Shown here: positions 1-10,960 of the stretch, piece by piece
Layout: each line of letters opens with the position of its first letter
Numbering within the stretch: the first letter of the stretch is position 1
Assembly (NCBI GenBank): GCA_033977485.1
Contig: CM066991.1
Span: forward strand, 51,872,850 to 51,936,849
Source: Hydrangea macrophylla
Lineage: Eukaryota; Streptophyta; Magnoliopsida; Cornales; Hydrangeaceae
DNA length: 64,000 bases
Direction of reading: 5' to 3'
Made by a program: the position numbers and the translations under genes
Notes under the pieces: generated by a model
Told to the model about the DNA's origin: nothing
The model's input: the letters and a program-made list of their open reading frames with translations, nothing else
The model's database searches: none

Positions 1-572
1 TTCCAACTTTTCTGCGTTCCCTTTCAATACATGTGCTGGACTACCCCAGATCTGAACATGCTGCAGACTAGGCTTTTGCCCAGTCCATAATTCTGTAGGA
101 GTAGTAGGTACTGACTTAGATGGTACCAAGTTTAGAATGTATACAGCTGTCTCTAATGCGTGTCCCCAAAAGGAAAATGGTAAATCCGAATAACTCATCA
201 TAGATCTTACCATGTCCATGAAAGTCCTTTCTGCTACATCGTTCTGCTGAGGCATATGGGGTGCAAACAACTGGGATGTAATCCCTTGCTCCAATAAGTA
301 TTCTCTAAACTCTCCCAAGAGGTACTCTCCACCATAATCAGATCGTAGTGTCTTGATATATTTACCCAGACGCTTCTCCATTTCAGCCTTGAAGTCTTTA
401 AATTTCTCAAAGCATTCAGACTTACGCCACATCAAATAAATGTACCCATACCTTGAGTAATCATCGATGAAAGTGACAAAGCACTCAAATCCCCTTCTTG
501 CTTGGACAGTCATAGGACCACACAAATCAGAGTGAACCAGTTCCAACGGCTCTTTTGCTCTATAGCCCTATA
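1..572 (-). mobile_element. Ty1/copia integrase fragment (open at window edge)
   Basis: Read on the minus strand, an uninterrupted frame runs from about 568 to base 1 and encodes the catalytic core of a Ty1/copia integrase. Visible landmarks in order are [11 protein letters not shown] (first catalytic Asp), a [16 protein letters not shown] stretch, LRSDYGGEY (second Asp), [14 protein letters not shown] (catalytic Glu) and the conserved [21 protein letters not shown] downstream block. The usual Gly before VAER is Asp, a likely mutation. Upstream of the core, an in-frame TAG (about 576-578) and loss of similarity show that the gag, protease and integrase N-terminus are missing. The frame continues out of the window, so RT and RNase H may lie to the left. 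The family call is firm; the lineage within copia is not assigned. Confidence 0.9.
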
Positions 573-2550
573 GACACCACATTTTGTCGGCTATCAGATT
601 TAGGAGACCCATAGCTTAGTGGTTCACAATGATTGAAAAAGACTTAAAAGGACTCCTGGAAGTTAGTTCTATTTTTCAAAATGCTCAGAATGACCAAAAT
701 GCCCCTGAAAGCCCGAAAACTCCAAGATTTGGACCTAAAATTCTGGAAACATGCTATGTCATAAGAAAAGTAAGAAAATGAGTTTTTAAGTAAGACCGGA
801 TGAAATCATCAGCTCCCAGAGACCCCCGGAAGTTCCGAAAGTTCCCAGAAAGTCCCCGTTGACCGGTTTGACCAAGGTTTGACCAAAATCATCCAAATTC
901 ACCAAAAAGTTTCAAAATCATTCTAGATCATGTGCAAAGTATTAAAATGAGTTTTAAAAGAAAATTGAACGAAAACGTCAACTCCTAGGAGCTCCCAGAG
1001 GTTTCCAGAACTTCTCGGGAATCCCAAGTTTGACCAGTTTGACCAAAAGTTGACTTTGAAACCGGAGCGCCATATCATTTTTCAAATATATTTCATAGAT
1101 ACTAGAGGTCAATAGCTTTCCAACGGTATATCGCACATAATTTTTGGATTTAAAACGAATTTATTATGAAATTTCGAAGGTGAAAAGACAATCAAATCGT
1201 CTTTTATCGCAAATATCGCAAAACTTTTCAAAGTGACCTATCTCCGAACTATTTTTTATGTAAATTAAACTCCATTACCTTTCCAATGGTATATCACAAC
1301 CTCAATTTGGAGTTTGTATGCATTCTCTGTGAATTTTGGACGAAACAGGGCCTTTTCGCGAATACCAGAACCTCTGGGTGCCTAAAAAGGATTATCTGGA
1401 CGAATGAGGAGCAGTGCCACCGCGGCACTGGCCCACTGCTGCTACGGCACAGGCCCAATGCCACCGCGGCACTCTCCTCCAGAATGGTACATTTTTGTAA
1501 TTTCTGTTGGGGGTTCATTTTGATTAATTAGAAATCAAAACTGTTGGATTTGTGCCCTCAAACCATTACTTTATGTATGAGACATTGACTTTTTAATATA
1601 TGGATATCAGCTTTACATTTCATTATGTATGTTTCTTTCATGAGATGATTGTTTATCCTTAAGTATCATAGTAAGTAATTCGTGTATGTATGAGATACAT
1701 ACAAGTGAGATACGAATTACTATTCTTTGTTACTTAGAATGTGTCACAGTGGATGATGAGACTGGATATCTCATCAGGTTTACACTGTAGCATGATTAAC
1801 TACCATTGGATGGAGTGATCAATCTCAATCACTAGAGTGTAACTCTTAGTTAATATGCTAGTGCTTATAGTGCATTGACGGACCTGAGCTTTCCTATTGA
1901 CACTCAAGACTGTCAATCAGTCGATAGGAACTCATAACTTGTGTAAGGTACGTGTTCTCAATCTTGAGACGATGATGAACACAGACTGTGGATATGACTG
2001 CTTTGACTTACCAATCAGTGAGGTCTATAGAAGATCAACACCTGGGTATCTTGGGTATGTCATATTCATAGGGTTGTGAACATATATTGTCAAGACAGAA
2101 TCTACCCTCTGTTTCAGAGTAAGCATTCCCTTGAGAATGTCACCAAGACGATTACTGAGTACTGCAGTCTTGTTGATAAGAGTTATCAACATGTTTTGTA
2201 ATCATGAGAGGTGAATGGGACTCAAGGAATACAAGAAGTAATCGATATTCAGGTTTACAGTAACAGTTATCCGACTACCTGAATATGATTACGAATGCTG
2301 AAGGTAGAGGGACATTTGTACAACACACAAGTCTAGTTATCGCTTCGGATATGTTCTTTTGCGTTGGAGTTCAGTTATCGTTTTATAGTGGAGTAAACGT
2401 TAACTGACCAGTTAGTTAGTTTGTTGATCAAAGAGTTTGGTCACGGTAATTAACAAACTGGTCTGAACCAACAATAAAGAGCCTAGGAGGTCCCACTCTT
2501 AGCTCCGCCAGGATACTTGGAAAGACACATGAGGAAGTTGTCAAGACAAG

Positions 2551-2647
2551 TTCGATCGATTGAAGTATGTTCGATCGATTGAAGTTTTGGCAGTCTCGAT
2601 CGATCGAGAATGGTTCGATCGATCGAAGATCTTCGATCGCTCGAAGT
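2551..2647 (+). repeat. Cluster of five TCGATCGATCGA-type palindromes upstream of the TATA box
   Basis: Five copies of an 8-12 bp self-complementary core (TTCGATCGATTGAA, TCGATCGATCGA, TTCGATCGCTCGAA) lie within 97 bp, separated by short unrelated spacers. They end 20 bp before the TATA box of the solo LTR, so they would be in its U3 promoter region. Confidence 0.9.
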
Positions 2648-2667
2648 CTAGGTCAGTTCTGGGAATC

Positions 2668-2675
2668 TATAAATA
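2668..2675 (+). promoter_or_regulatory. TATA box of the copia-type solo LTR
   Basis: TATAAATA followed by GGGCAGC, with an adenine- and pyrimidine-mixed leader downstream. It sits near the middle of the LTR, as expected for the U3/R boundary. Confidence 0.7.
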
Positions 2676-3423
2676 GGGCAGCTGCGTTCTGGAAAAGAAG
2701 TTCGTCGTTTTGAACGTCAGAAGCTGCAGAAACTGTTTTAGAGCACCAAACCTTCTTCTTCCTCTCCATTAGGGTTCCCACCAACCCTAGTCCTTCCTGC
2801 GAGCATCCATAGGAGTCATAAGAGTGAAGGCCATCTAGTGGAAGCTACTGGAAGTTAAAGAAAATCAGAATTGGGTTCAAGACACTGAGGTATAACTCTT
2901 GTCCCCTCTTGTGCGCATCTATGGAATTAACGAGTAGTAAATTCTGGGCTGCCATTAAGTTTTTATAACTTGACTTTTCCGCTGCGTGTTTAAACTTTGA
3001 AATTAAACCGGTTTTTCCATCAAAAACAATGTAGTTTTATGTTCACAGTTGTTTGGGACCAATGGGAGTACTTCTAAAACCCCAAAACCACCCCAAATTA
3101 GCCTATATAAACCACCCATTGCTCTTCATTTTGGGGGGGCCATGTGCAAAACTTGAGAAAGTTTTAGAGAGAAAGAGAGATAGAGATAGGTTTAGAAGAG
3201 AGAAGGGAGCTTCTCCCACTGATTTTCTATAGAAAGTGAGTTCTAAACTCAAGTTCTTCCTTCAACCTTCTATATACTTCATCATCAATACACCCAACCA
3301 CCATTTCTCTAAGCATTCATGAGTTAGGGAGCTACTTCCATGTCCAAATGTCAATATCTATGAGTGAAACACCAAGCTACAAGTCCAAAATCACATTGAT
3401 TATCATCTATTGATTGTTATTTA

Positions 3424-3676
3424 CTACCTCCGTCCCATTTTATGTGTCCATCTTGGGGAATCCAACTATTTAAGGGGACAAAAAGAATCTACACCTACTT
3501 TCCACAATTGCCTATAATCATTGTACTTTCTTTTTTAATTTTGTTTTGGTGTTGATTGCAAGGAAGGGTAGTTGGGGAAGCTAAGTAAAATTTATATACT
3601 AATTCAAGAAAGTGGACAACAATTTTGGAGACATCCCAAAAAGGAAAGATGGACACATAAAATGGGACAGAGGGAG
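3424..3676. mobile_element. Stowaway-type MITE (253 bp), TA target duplication
   Basis: Terminal inverted repeats start CTACCTCCGTCCCATTTTAT and end with the complement (ATAAAATGGGACAGAGGGAG), continuing inward through GTGTCC/GGACAC. The element is bounded by TA at 3422-3423 and 3677-3678. The termini match the Stowaway (Tc1/mariner) MITE consensus and the length is typical. No coding capacity. Confidence 0.9.
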
Positions 3677-4905
3677 TACTTGCTTGTTCATATTATGTTC
3701 ATCTTTTCTTAATCTCATTTCTTTTTTTCTTTTTTCTTTTTTTTTCTTTATTTACTTACTTGCTCTTCATCATCTAAATGATGACATGAAGTTTGAGGTG
3801 AGTGAATCCTTATGGATAGTAGCTCTTGACCTCAAAAACATGTTTAATAGATGATGATTATAACTTCAATACCTCCAAGGTATCCTTGAAGTTATGTTCA
3901 AAATAAAAATGAATCTCTCCAATAATATTGGGATTTCTTGATGATGAGTTTGATGTTGATATTCATAGAGGTCATAATCTCTATTTGATGTTGAAAATAT
4001 ACTTTCAAAACCTCTATTTCAAAACCCCTCTCAAACCCTCTCATTTTGATCTCAAGAAAGAAAACTCAAGTTTTTCCAAAAATCTTTAAAACAGTGAGTC
4101 AAAACAGTGAATGATCTGAGCTCAAAGATTTCTCTAGAACTCAATACTCAATGTATGGATGCAAGACAACTTGGAAAGTATTCCTAACTCATTAGGGAAC
4201 ACCCATGATATTTGTTTTGACTTGGAGATACATGGAAGGATCCCATTTTGGTCCAAACATTCCTTCCAAACATTCTGCCTTTGCTGTCACAGCAACTAAA
4301 TTGACTTTCAATTTGTTTTACAGAAAACTTTTCCAAAAGGAGTGGTCCCAAACTATTTTCCCCTTAAACCTCAGTGTCTTAGGGAACTTTCTGTGTAAAA
4401 TTGGCCCCTAGATTATTTGTTTTCATTTTTTAAAATTTTTTGACAATTCAGTCGACAGTACAAACTCTGTTTCTGAGTAACCTCTATTGTTCATATAATT
4501 TATCTCAATCTGTAATAGTTAATGAAGATTAGCTTTTTGGGTTGTGTTCTAGACACAATAAGGAACATCTCCATAAAAAATCATGCATTGAAAACATTCC
4601 TAACCCCTCTTTTCAATTTTCCAAGCATCGTAAAAGATGATTATTTGGATGCTAATTGAGATCCGTCGAGAAACGGGGCGAGTTGAGGGTGTTTTAGTCG
4701 TGACAAAGGCTCCTTCCTCTCTCGTACCAAAACCCCGAACCAAGTTCTTTGGTTATGAAGGGCCGTTACCCTTTATCCGTTTGGGTGAGTCAAATTAGGT
4801 TTCTTGGTTCCTTAAAGACCAAGTGGCGACTCTCTTTTCTTTCTTTGATCCAAATCAATTTCAAACCAAAAACAACAAGAGGTGGAATTCTGCGTGTCCA
4901 TAATC

Positions 4906-4923
4906 TGGCGACTCTGCTGGGGA
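4906..4923 (+). promoter_or_regulatory. Primer-binding site of the Tat/Ogre-type element
   Basis: TGGCGACTCTGCTGGGGA, two bases after the presumed LTR end. This sequence is the usual PBS of Tat/Ogre Ty3/gypsy elements. It sets the orientation of the element as plus and places the LTR end at about 4904. Confidence 0.85.
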
Positions 4924-6593
4924 GTTTATTTTCAAAAACAAAATAATACAGAGGTTTGACTCATAAGAAGCATCCTTAAAATCATCTTTTTACTGTGTCT
5001 AGTTCATTGCATTGCACTCTTGCATTTTCCCCCTCCGACTGTGTCTGAAACGCGGCGCTGACATTGTTCAGGTCTTGCTGTGCCAGGGCATAAGTCACCG
5101 TTGATACTGTACCTTCCAAGGTATATAAAAAAGAGTAAAAACCTCTGTACTGTCTCTCTGACGGTATATTGAAACTCTCGTCAATGGACCCTCTCTGACT
5201 AAACCCAGCCTTTGCATATAGATTCCTGTAGAACCTTTCATAGGACTGTTCATTTATCTTTTCAGATAGGACAATGTGATATAACTGTTGTATGCCCTGA
5301 CGGGATTACCTGCGCTGTGTAGACGCTTATGTGGCATGAGGCAGAACCTTTTTCTTATGATTCCCAAGGCAATCACTCACATGTGATCACATTGAGTTGA
5401 CCTGCCTAGGCACCATGACAAGGATGTCTGCTCCATGCTCACAAAGATATACACCGCAAATCTTGTTTGTTGGTCCTAAGACATAGGAGTATGAAATCCT
5501 GCTAGACAGTATGATCGCCATCATCACATGATCCTGTCATATCAACCAATTTCTCCTAGAAACTCTATCTAGATATCCCAGATATAACCATATCAACCAG
5601 TTTCTCCCAGAAACTCTGTCCAGATATCCCAAATATAATCGCATTAACCAGTTTCTCCCAGAAACTCTGTCCAGATATCCCAAATATAACCATATCAACC
5701 AGTTTCTCCCAAAAAATCTGTCCAGATATCCCAGATATAACCATATCAACTAGTTTTCTCCCAGAAAATCTGTCCAGATATCCCAGATATAACCATATCA
5801 ACCAGTTTCTCCCAAAAAATCTGTCCAGATATCCTAGATATAACCATATCAATCAATTTTTCCCAGAAAATCTGTCTAGACTAACCAAATGCCCAGATAC
5901 GCCAGTTTCTCTCAGAAACTCTGTCCAAACCAACCAGAAATGCCCAGATATGCCAGTTTCTCTTAGAAACTCTGTCCAAAACAACCAGAAATACCCAAAA
6001 TTCCAGTTTCTCCCATAAGCTCAGTCCAAAACAACCAGAAATACCCAAAATGCCAGTTTCTCCCATAAGCTCAGTCCAAATCAACCAGAAACCCCAATTT
6101 CTCCTAGAAACTCAAATAACTTCTGGAAATTCCTCCAAATCTTCCAAATCCCTATTTCTCCCAGAAACTCTGTCCAAAATTCCTGAAGTATCCCAAAAAT
6201 CCCTATTATCCCTTGGTGATCGTACTGGAAAGTAAGGTTAGCACACTCTGTATGGCTAGGACCTTATTTGTTTAACTGCTATCTGTTAAAAGTAGGGGCA
6301 TCATATCGATTTTGGCTTGCATCCACATGCTTGTCTCACAATTTATGTCAGTCTACATGCACGCACATCTTGTTAGTCTCACACATGTCAGTCCCTACAC
6401 ATCAAATGCATACGTATCATCATCCTCACCCATCTCAATTATTGTACAAAAGTCGTATACTTACTGCAATCGTCCTCGGTTCGCATCGTTAAATCCTTAA
6501 AAATTCTAATCATCTCCTCCCATTAGGAGTCCATAAGAAGTTTTTTTGCGCCTCTGCTAATTTGGGCTTTTACTTCTATTTACAGAAAATGTA
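4924..6593 (+). mobile_element. Tat-type 5' untranslated leader with minisatellite
   Basis: Non-coding leader between the PBS and the first gag-like codons. The first part (for example the segment containing GTGCCAGGGCATAAGTCACC near 5090) is matched in inverted orientation at 31741-31800, showing that two copies of one Tat family lie 27 kb apart. The second half is a tandem repeat described separately. No protein-coding signal is convincing here. Confidence 0.65.
5535..6235 (+). repeat. 51-bp minisatellite in the Tat leader
   Basis: About 13 tandem units built on TTTCTCCCAGAAACTCTGTC. Spacing between successive units is 51 bp from 5570 to 5880 and 50-51 bp from 5902 to 6060, with a changed spacer in the second block. 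Because 51 is a multiple of 3, the minus strand stays open as a 17-residue repeat; I treat that as a by-product, not a gene. Confidence 0.85.
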
Positions 6594-6830
6594 GCCCTGG
6601 GTAAGGACACTATTGTACCTCCCCAAATTCATTATCGTGATCGCGAGCTAGCACAGGCTATCATAAACCCACTAATGGCCTACCAAGCTCTCGAAGGGAA
6701 AGTGAACAAACTACAAACCACTGTTGAACATCTAAGTTTAAGGATAAACCGATTTGAGAAGATGGTGCAGAGCATCAATAAAAGGAAGTATGAGTTGTCC
6801 GACGCAGCATGTAAGATTTTGGTTTACAGT
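6594..6830 (+). pseudogene. Start of a gag-like frame of the Tat element (truncated)
   Basis: An open frame running through the ATG at 6675 continues upstream to about 6591. It encodes a polar, helix-rich segment (ALEGKVNKLQTTVEHLSLRI) that looks like a short coiled coil. Its place directly after a Tat leader suggests the gag N-terminus. Near 6810-6830 the sequence changes to non-coding LTR-like DNA, so the frame is cut. I do not recognise a specific domain. Confidence 0.4.
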
Positions 6831-7904
6831 CTTAGATGGATTGGACACACCATCGGTAGGACTGCAGCATGGTGTTGTAGTAGGTTTGTTTTGACTGCGG
6901 GAAATGGTATAGTTTCAACTCACCATACTAGTACATTTTGTGTATTAAACGGGACTGACTTGGGGTAATTATCTTTATACTGACTTATAAGATAGTTAAT
7001 ACCTCATGACTATTATGAGTGCTTATGCTCTAAATCCTAAGTTATTTTATGGACACGTACATTTGATATTTACACTTTAATCCCTAAAAGGGTGAGATCC
7101 TTAAATGGGTCAATATCTCATTGGATTGGGTGACAATATTAATTGTGTGGTGGATATTAATTAATGATGGAATCCATGTCTCAATTTTGGGATTGATGAT
7201 ATCCCCTTGAGAAAGCTTATAAGTTTTGATTATGTCAAACCCTGCAGGTGGATTTTGTATCCGATATATCAGATAAGTTAAGCAGAGGATCTCAAGGAAT
7301 TTTAAGAGATTAATTAAATATGATTGTCAGTAATTATATTTAATTAATGGATATATGTAATCTTAACATGGGGAGATAATAAGCATTTAATAACATGGAG
7401 CTCAAAATATTTTTTTGAGATAAGGGTAGGAGTGCAATTATAATTCTTTAGTGGTATGAATTATAATTTATGGAAATAGGAATCTGATTCAATTCGAATT
7501 AGGGTTTCCTAATTCCATAAGGAAGCCTCTTCCTTATTGACTTCTTATGGTCCATATCGTAGCCTATATATATGTTGCTTTGGCTTTCTCCTCAGTTTGC
7601 GTTTTTCCATCAAGAGTATTATAACTCGGAATAGAAAAGAGAGCGTAAAAAGAGAGAGAAGAAACATAAAGGATTTCAAAGGAGCCCATACTCAGTTCGA
7701 TATTCTGGCAGTAAAGGAATACGGTAGAAGATCGTGAGTTGTTATCGAGCCCGTGTTCTCGATTCGTCTACTACAGTAATCTGTTTTAGCAGTTTAAGGT
7801 GACCCTAGTTCCGCCCTTGTAGGTTATTGTAGTTTTCACGTAATTTTTTTGCAGTATTAACTTATACGCTCTGTCAATGGATTCTGGGAACGCAGTTTCC
7901 TAAC
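6830..7904 (+). mobile_element. LTR-like block, probably a solo LTR (borders partly defined)
   Basis: AT-rich non-coding DNA with a TATA-like CCTATATATATG near 7565, a pyrimidine-rich leader, and a right end TTTCCTAACA at about 7904 that would fit a TG...CA LTR. The left end may be TGTAAG at 6810, but the flanks do not match as a target duplication. It separates the Tat gag stub from the left LTR of the next element. Confidence 0.45.
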
Positions 7905-8736
7905 AGGTCAACCACCCTTAGTCGGGAGTAGTACTGAAGGGCGGCTTGGCCCATTGGTATCTCGAGAGCTCATGGTTAGGTGGCTAAAGTCAAGGGCATC
8001 TCCCTGGCTCACGCCTACTAAGCAAAGCTAGGGTTGGTTCCAAAGGGAGTGAGAGACACGTGACCTTCACGTGCCCTACAACCCAGCCTCACAAACCAAT
8101 TAGGTAGACCCAGTAGCTATAAGACCAGCTAGGCCATTAGCTTTCCCATTGCCTTATCACTTCAACCTTGTTGCACATTCTGCAGACCAATAGCATGATC
8201 TTGATACACTCACTCATTTAAGCCTCTACAACCAATAGCAAGCCACCCTTTGGTTGACACACCTACATCACCTGTTACCTCACCTACCACTCACAAATGC
8301 CAGCTTTGCTTTTCTACATGACCTGCCATTGCTTGACCTTTGCCTGGTCAAATCCCTTTTAATATCCCAACCTCTACATTTAAGACCCTCACCTACCTTA
8401 AACAGAGGGACCTCTCCCATAGTGCCAACACATCACATTAGCAGCTCCTCTAGCAAGACCATGATCCCTTACAATTGTTCTATAAATACCAGCCTAATTC
8501 AATACATCTGACAACGAATGGAGCATCTCCAAGCTAACCCCAATCCACTCCATGCTTCAGTAATTAATCAAGTTCTCACACCCTTCTTACCATCATACAA
8601 GTAACTTCTCGTAGACTTTTTATACATTACTTCCATACCTACCATTCCCCCTCCACCTTCACTCATACCTTAGTACCACTCTTCATCCTCCTTCACTCAT
8701 TGCATACCTTTTATCCTCACCTTAGGGCACCTACTG

Positions 8737-8802
<66 letters not shown>

Positions 8803-8965
8803 TATTTGGAACTACCTTCTCCCTCAATCGAGCCACGTCCTCTTAGTACCCATCTGACTATACTTTAATTTTCTATTATTTTACTATATCTTACATACAC
8901 TAGCTTGCCTATGTGTTATACCTGTCTGTACACATCATTCACACTAAAAAGAACTCACAAAAATT
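7905..8965 (+). repeat. Left LTR of the LARD-like element (5' truncated)
   Basis: Direct counterpart of 16245-17211. It holds TATAAATA near 8481 and a long (CT)n tract that is only about 14 bp in the right LTR. Its end is placed near the shared CACACTAAAAAGAACTCA. The first half-kilobase seen in the right LTR is missing. Confidence 0.65.
8737..8802. repeat. (CT)n microsatellite
   Basis: About 30 CT dinucleotides with one interruption, inside the left LTR. The corresponding place in the right LTR (17036-17049) has only a few repeats, so the tract expanded after insertion. Confidence 0.95.
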
Positions 8966-9639
8966 TCGCAACCACAGTGGGAGGTACACTCGTAGACATG
9001 GTTAGTATGCAACACCGCAACACTAGCAACAACAACTCCCTAAATAAAGAAGTCCAATGTTTTACCTACTGGGTCCACTACTCACCATAGCACGGACCCT
9101 AGTAGGGATGAACTTGCACACTCTTGCACTCACAACTATTAGGAGTCATTTGTCATTTGTCGATGTATAACTCAGTATCCCAAAATGGCTTGAACAAATG
9201 GAGGTGCAACAAAAATAGTTCTAGAAACTTGAGAAACAACAATACAACATTATGGAGACTCAAGCCGCCATGGCACGAGGAGTCGCATCGCACCCATACC
9301 CAATGTCGCTTCTAGGATGTACAATTTGCTATGGACCTCTGCTGGTCCCCAACCCCCTATGCAAATCATGAAGGCAATACCCACCAATGGTACCACTCCC
9401 TTGACCACGAAAGGGGAGAAACAGAGATCTCCAAGTCATGTCACCCTCATAGATGAGAAGCTCCCAAAACATATATCTGCACCTATGAAGCTCGTAGCGC
9501 TCCAAAAATTAAAGGACGACAGAAGCAATACCAAAAGAAGAGGACCCAAAGGCAGAGAAGAGAGAAAAAAAAAACTTCTACTGCCAGGGTCATCCCTCCT
9601 GGTGGGGTCACTGTACTACTGGGGTCGTCCCTCTTGAGA

Positions 9640-10960
9640 TCATCCCTCATGCTAGGGCCGTCTCTCCTAGTCCCTCTGCTGGGTTGTCCATCCTGTTGGG
9701 GCTGTCCCTGCTACCGTCCAACCTGCTGCTAGGGTCGTTCCTCTAGGGTCGTCCCTCATAATTCTAGGGTCGTCTCTCTCCTGTTAGGGTCGTCCTTTCA
9801 ACAATGCATTTTTTAAAAAAAAATTCCTCCAAAATTCCCCAACTTCTCAAAACTTCTTTTCTTTTCTTTTTTTTTTTTTTGTCAAAAAAAAGGGAGGAAG
9901 AAGTTCTCCAATTCTTTATTACCAGTTCTAGAGAAGTTCTCTAAGCTCTTTCAACATTTTTTTTTCTTCTCCAAAGTTCCCCAACTTCAAAAAAAAAAAA
10001 AAAAAGATTTTTTTTATAATATTTTCTTTCAAAAAAATTATTATTATTACTAATATTATTATTTATTTATTTAAAAAAAATATATATATATATATATATA
10101 TAGATATACATATATGTTGAACCATATTTCACAGTCGATCCTTTGCCTGTGCCTCATGAACACACTTAACACAGCCGTGCCCCTTTTTTTAAAAAATATT
10201 TCACAGTCGGTCCTCTACTTGTGCCTCATGAAACTCCCTTAACACACAGTCATGCCCCTTTCTTTAATTTTTTTAAAAAAATATTTCACAGCAGGTCCTC
10301 CGGCCATGCCTCATGAAACACACTTAACAAACAGCCATGCCCCCCTCCCCCCCACCGCCCCCTTTTTTTTAAAAAAAATATTTCACAATCGATCCTCCGC
10401 CGTGCCTCATAAAATACACTTAACACATAGTCGTGCCTCTTTAACACACAACCGTGCCTCTCTTTTCTTTCTTTCTTTTTTTTTTCTTTTTTTTATTATA
10501 CATATTTCACCGTCGGTCCTCCGTCGTGCCACATGACACTTAACACACAATTGTGCCTCTTTAACACACAGCTGTGCCTCTTTTTTTTTTTTTTTTCTTT
10601 TACATATTTCACCGCCGGTCATACCTCATGAAACAAACTTAACACACAACCGTGCCCCTTTTTGAAATACACCTATTCCACAGTCGTGCCTCTTCTTCCG
10701 CCGTACCTCTTGAAATACACATATTCCACAGCCGTGCCTCTTCCTCCATCATACCTCTTGAAATACACATATTCCATAGCGTACCTCTTCCTCCGTTGTA
10801 CCTCTTGAAATACACAAACTACACAACCGTGTCTCTTTCTCTGCCGTACCTCTTGAAATACACTTATAACATCGTTTTCCCTCTACACATATCACACCGC
10901 CGTCTCTCCGCCGTACCTCTTCAAAATATACTTATCACACCTCTATTCAACCTCCCCAAT
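9640..10960. repeat. Tandem-repeat interior of the LARD-like element
   Basis: Two repeat families follow each other. At 9640-9800 a short GGGTCGTCCCTC motif recurs about eight times. From about 10125 to 10960 a longer unit recurs with decreasing length (first about 110 bp, later about 65-75 bp), each unit holding TTTCACAGTCG-like, CCGTGCCTCATGAAA and ACACTTAACACA blocks followed by a poly-T or poly-A run. Between them (9840-10110) lie long A and T runs and a (TA)n tract. I see no gene. Confidence 0.75.

Larger units (their letters stand above)
1542..3022 (+). mobile_element. Solo LTR, probably copia-type, 5-bp TSD AAAAC
   Basis: A 1481-bp block that starts TGTTGGATTTGTGCCCTC and ends TTTTTCCATCA. 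It is flanked by the direct repeat AAAAC at 1537-1541 and 3023-3027, a 5-bp target-site duplication. No internal region or second LTR is present, so it is a solo LTR. It contains a TATA box (2668-2675) with GA/CT-rich leader after it, and a cluster of TCGATCGATTGA/TCGATCGATCGA palindromes at 2551-2647 just upstream. The start sequence is of the type seen in plant copia LTRs; the lineage is inferred. Confidence 0.85.
573..4904 (+). mobile_element. Tat/Ogre-type 5' LTR (start undefined), carrying nested insertions
   Basis: Non-coding sequence ending directly before a Tat-type primer-binding site at 4906, so its right end is the end of a 5' LTR. The solo LTR at 1542-3022 and the MITE at 3424-3676 are inserted in it; removing them leaves about 2.6 kb. 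A TATA-like CTATATAAACC lies near 3101, followed by a GA-rich leader. The last 300 bases (CTCGTACCAAAACCCCGAACC and the 'GGCGACTC' repeats) closely resemble the end of the minus-strand LTR at 31952-32260 and, more weakly, 35900-36110. The left border is uncertain: the copia fragment stops near 572 and no TG terminus could be proven. Confidence 0.6.

Noticed and set aside
5537..6084. Repeated 17-residue peptides (WLYLGYLDR type) on the minus strand
   Set aside because: By-product of the 51-bp minisatellite, whose period is a multiple of three.
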